Under the pieces are notes generated by a model. The model had not been told where the DNA came from and made no database searches. It saw only the letters and a list, made by a program, of their open reading frames with translations. Below, in pieces: positions 63,980 through 64,000 of a DNA stretch of 64,000 nucleotides. The DNA lies in contig OZ010786.1 of the NCBI GenBank assembly GCA_963932465.1, positions 597,855,038-597,919,037 on the forward strand, written 5' to 3'. Source of the DNA: Maratus speciosus (Eukaryota; Arthropoda; Arachnida; Araneae; Salticidae). How positions within the stretch are numbered: position 1 is the stretch's first letter; each line of letters starts with the position of its first letter. A program made the translations under genes and the position numbers.

Positions 63980-64000
63980 TTAAATATTACTTACAATAGG

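Overview
The window looks like an AT-rich, intron-rich, transposon-packed animal genome. The transposon types (a Jockey-type LINE, Tc1/Tc3/mariner transposases including one with an arthropod-style N-terminal helix-turn-helix region, rolling-circle Helitrons, piggyBac-like TTAA elements, pogo/Tigger-like elements) fit an arthropod. A chelicerate such as a spider is my best guess, but this is inference from repeat style only. There is no bacterial-type operon, no rRNA, no CRISPR array and no long intact host gene. Most of the 64 kb is mobile DNA, often nested, plus simple repeats and featureless AT-rich DNA.

Layout. 1.7-4.1 kb: GC-richer nested tandem duplications rich in GAGTCGA motifs. 4.8-5.8 kb: an internally deleted mariner with ~160-bp inverted ends. 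7.5-7.7 kb: a SINE with a 14-bp target duplication; a second copy lies at 36.5 kb. 8.5-9.1 kb: a 137-bp perfect inverted repeat. 9.5-10.1 and 13.0 kb: short inverted-repeat elements. 14.3-15.4 kb: a probable Helitron. 16.0-17.6 kb: a ~0.7-kb tandem array. 17.6-20.8 kb: a nearly intact LINE (minus strand) with endonuclease and reverse transcriptase, broken only at a 10-G run and bounded by an exact 15-bp target duplication. 23.7-31.6 kb: a ~310-bp satellite interrupted by a very young 5.1-kb LTR retrotransposon without gag-pol (24.0-29.1 kb) and by a 1.05-kb palindromic TA element. 31.75-34.04 kb: a Helitron with internal ~150/305-bp tandem units.

37.7-38.6 kb: a broken reverse-transcriptase relic with a MITE inserted in it. 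39.8-41.9 kb: a pogo-like MITE next to a Tc1 element with a damaged transposase. 42.1-46.0 kb: a Tc3-like element containing two TA-flanked insertions, one of which contains a hAT-like MITE. 46.9-50.2 kb: a ~3.2-kb element with ~270-bp inverted ends carrying a decayed gene for a multidomain protein (helical region, a PIN-nuclease-like core, and a cysteine-rich tail); this is the best candidate for a poorly described system. 50.6-51.8 kb: a possible host terminal exon with a hAT MITE in its 3' UTR. 52.1-52.9 kb: a Tigger-type MITE nested in another element. 53.1-56.2 kb: a duplicated promoter-like/first-exon-like module separated by minisatellite and AT tracts. 58.6 kb: a 92-codon open frame followed by a polyadenylation signal. 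59.7-60.4 kb: another promoter-like module followed by four tandem splice-acceptor-like units. 56.8, 61.8 and 63.8 kb: TTAA piggyBac-like MITEs.

Most elements here are parasitic or non-autonomous, so they do not work together as a pathway. The LINE, if its homopolymer shift is a sequencing error, could be the only active autonomous element. The LTR element is young but would depend on proteins from elsewhere. Coordinates of element ends come from reading inverted repeats and target duplications by eye; no database search was run.
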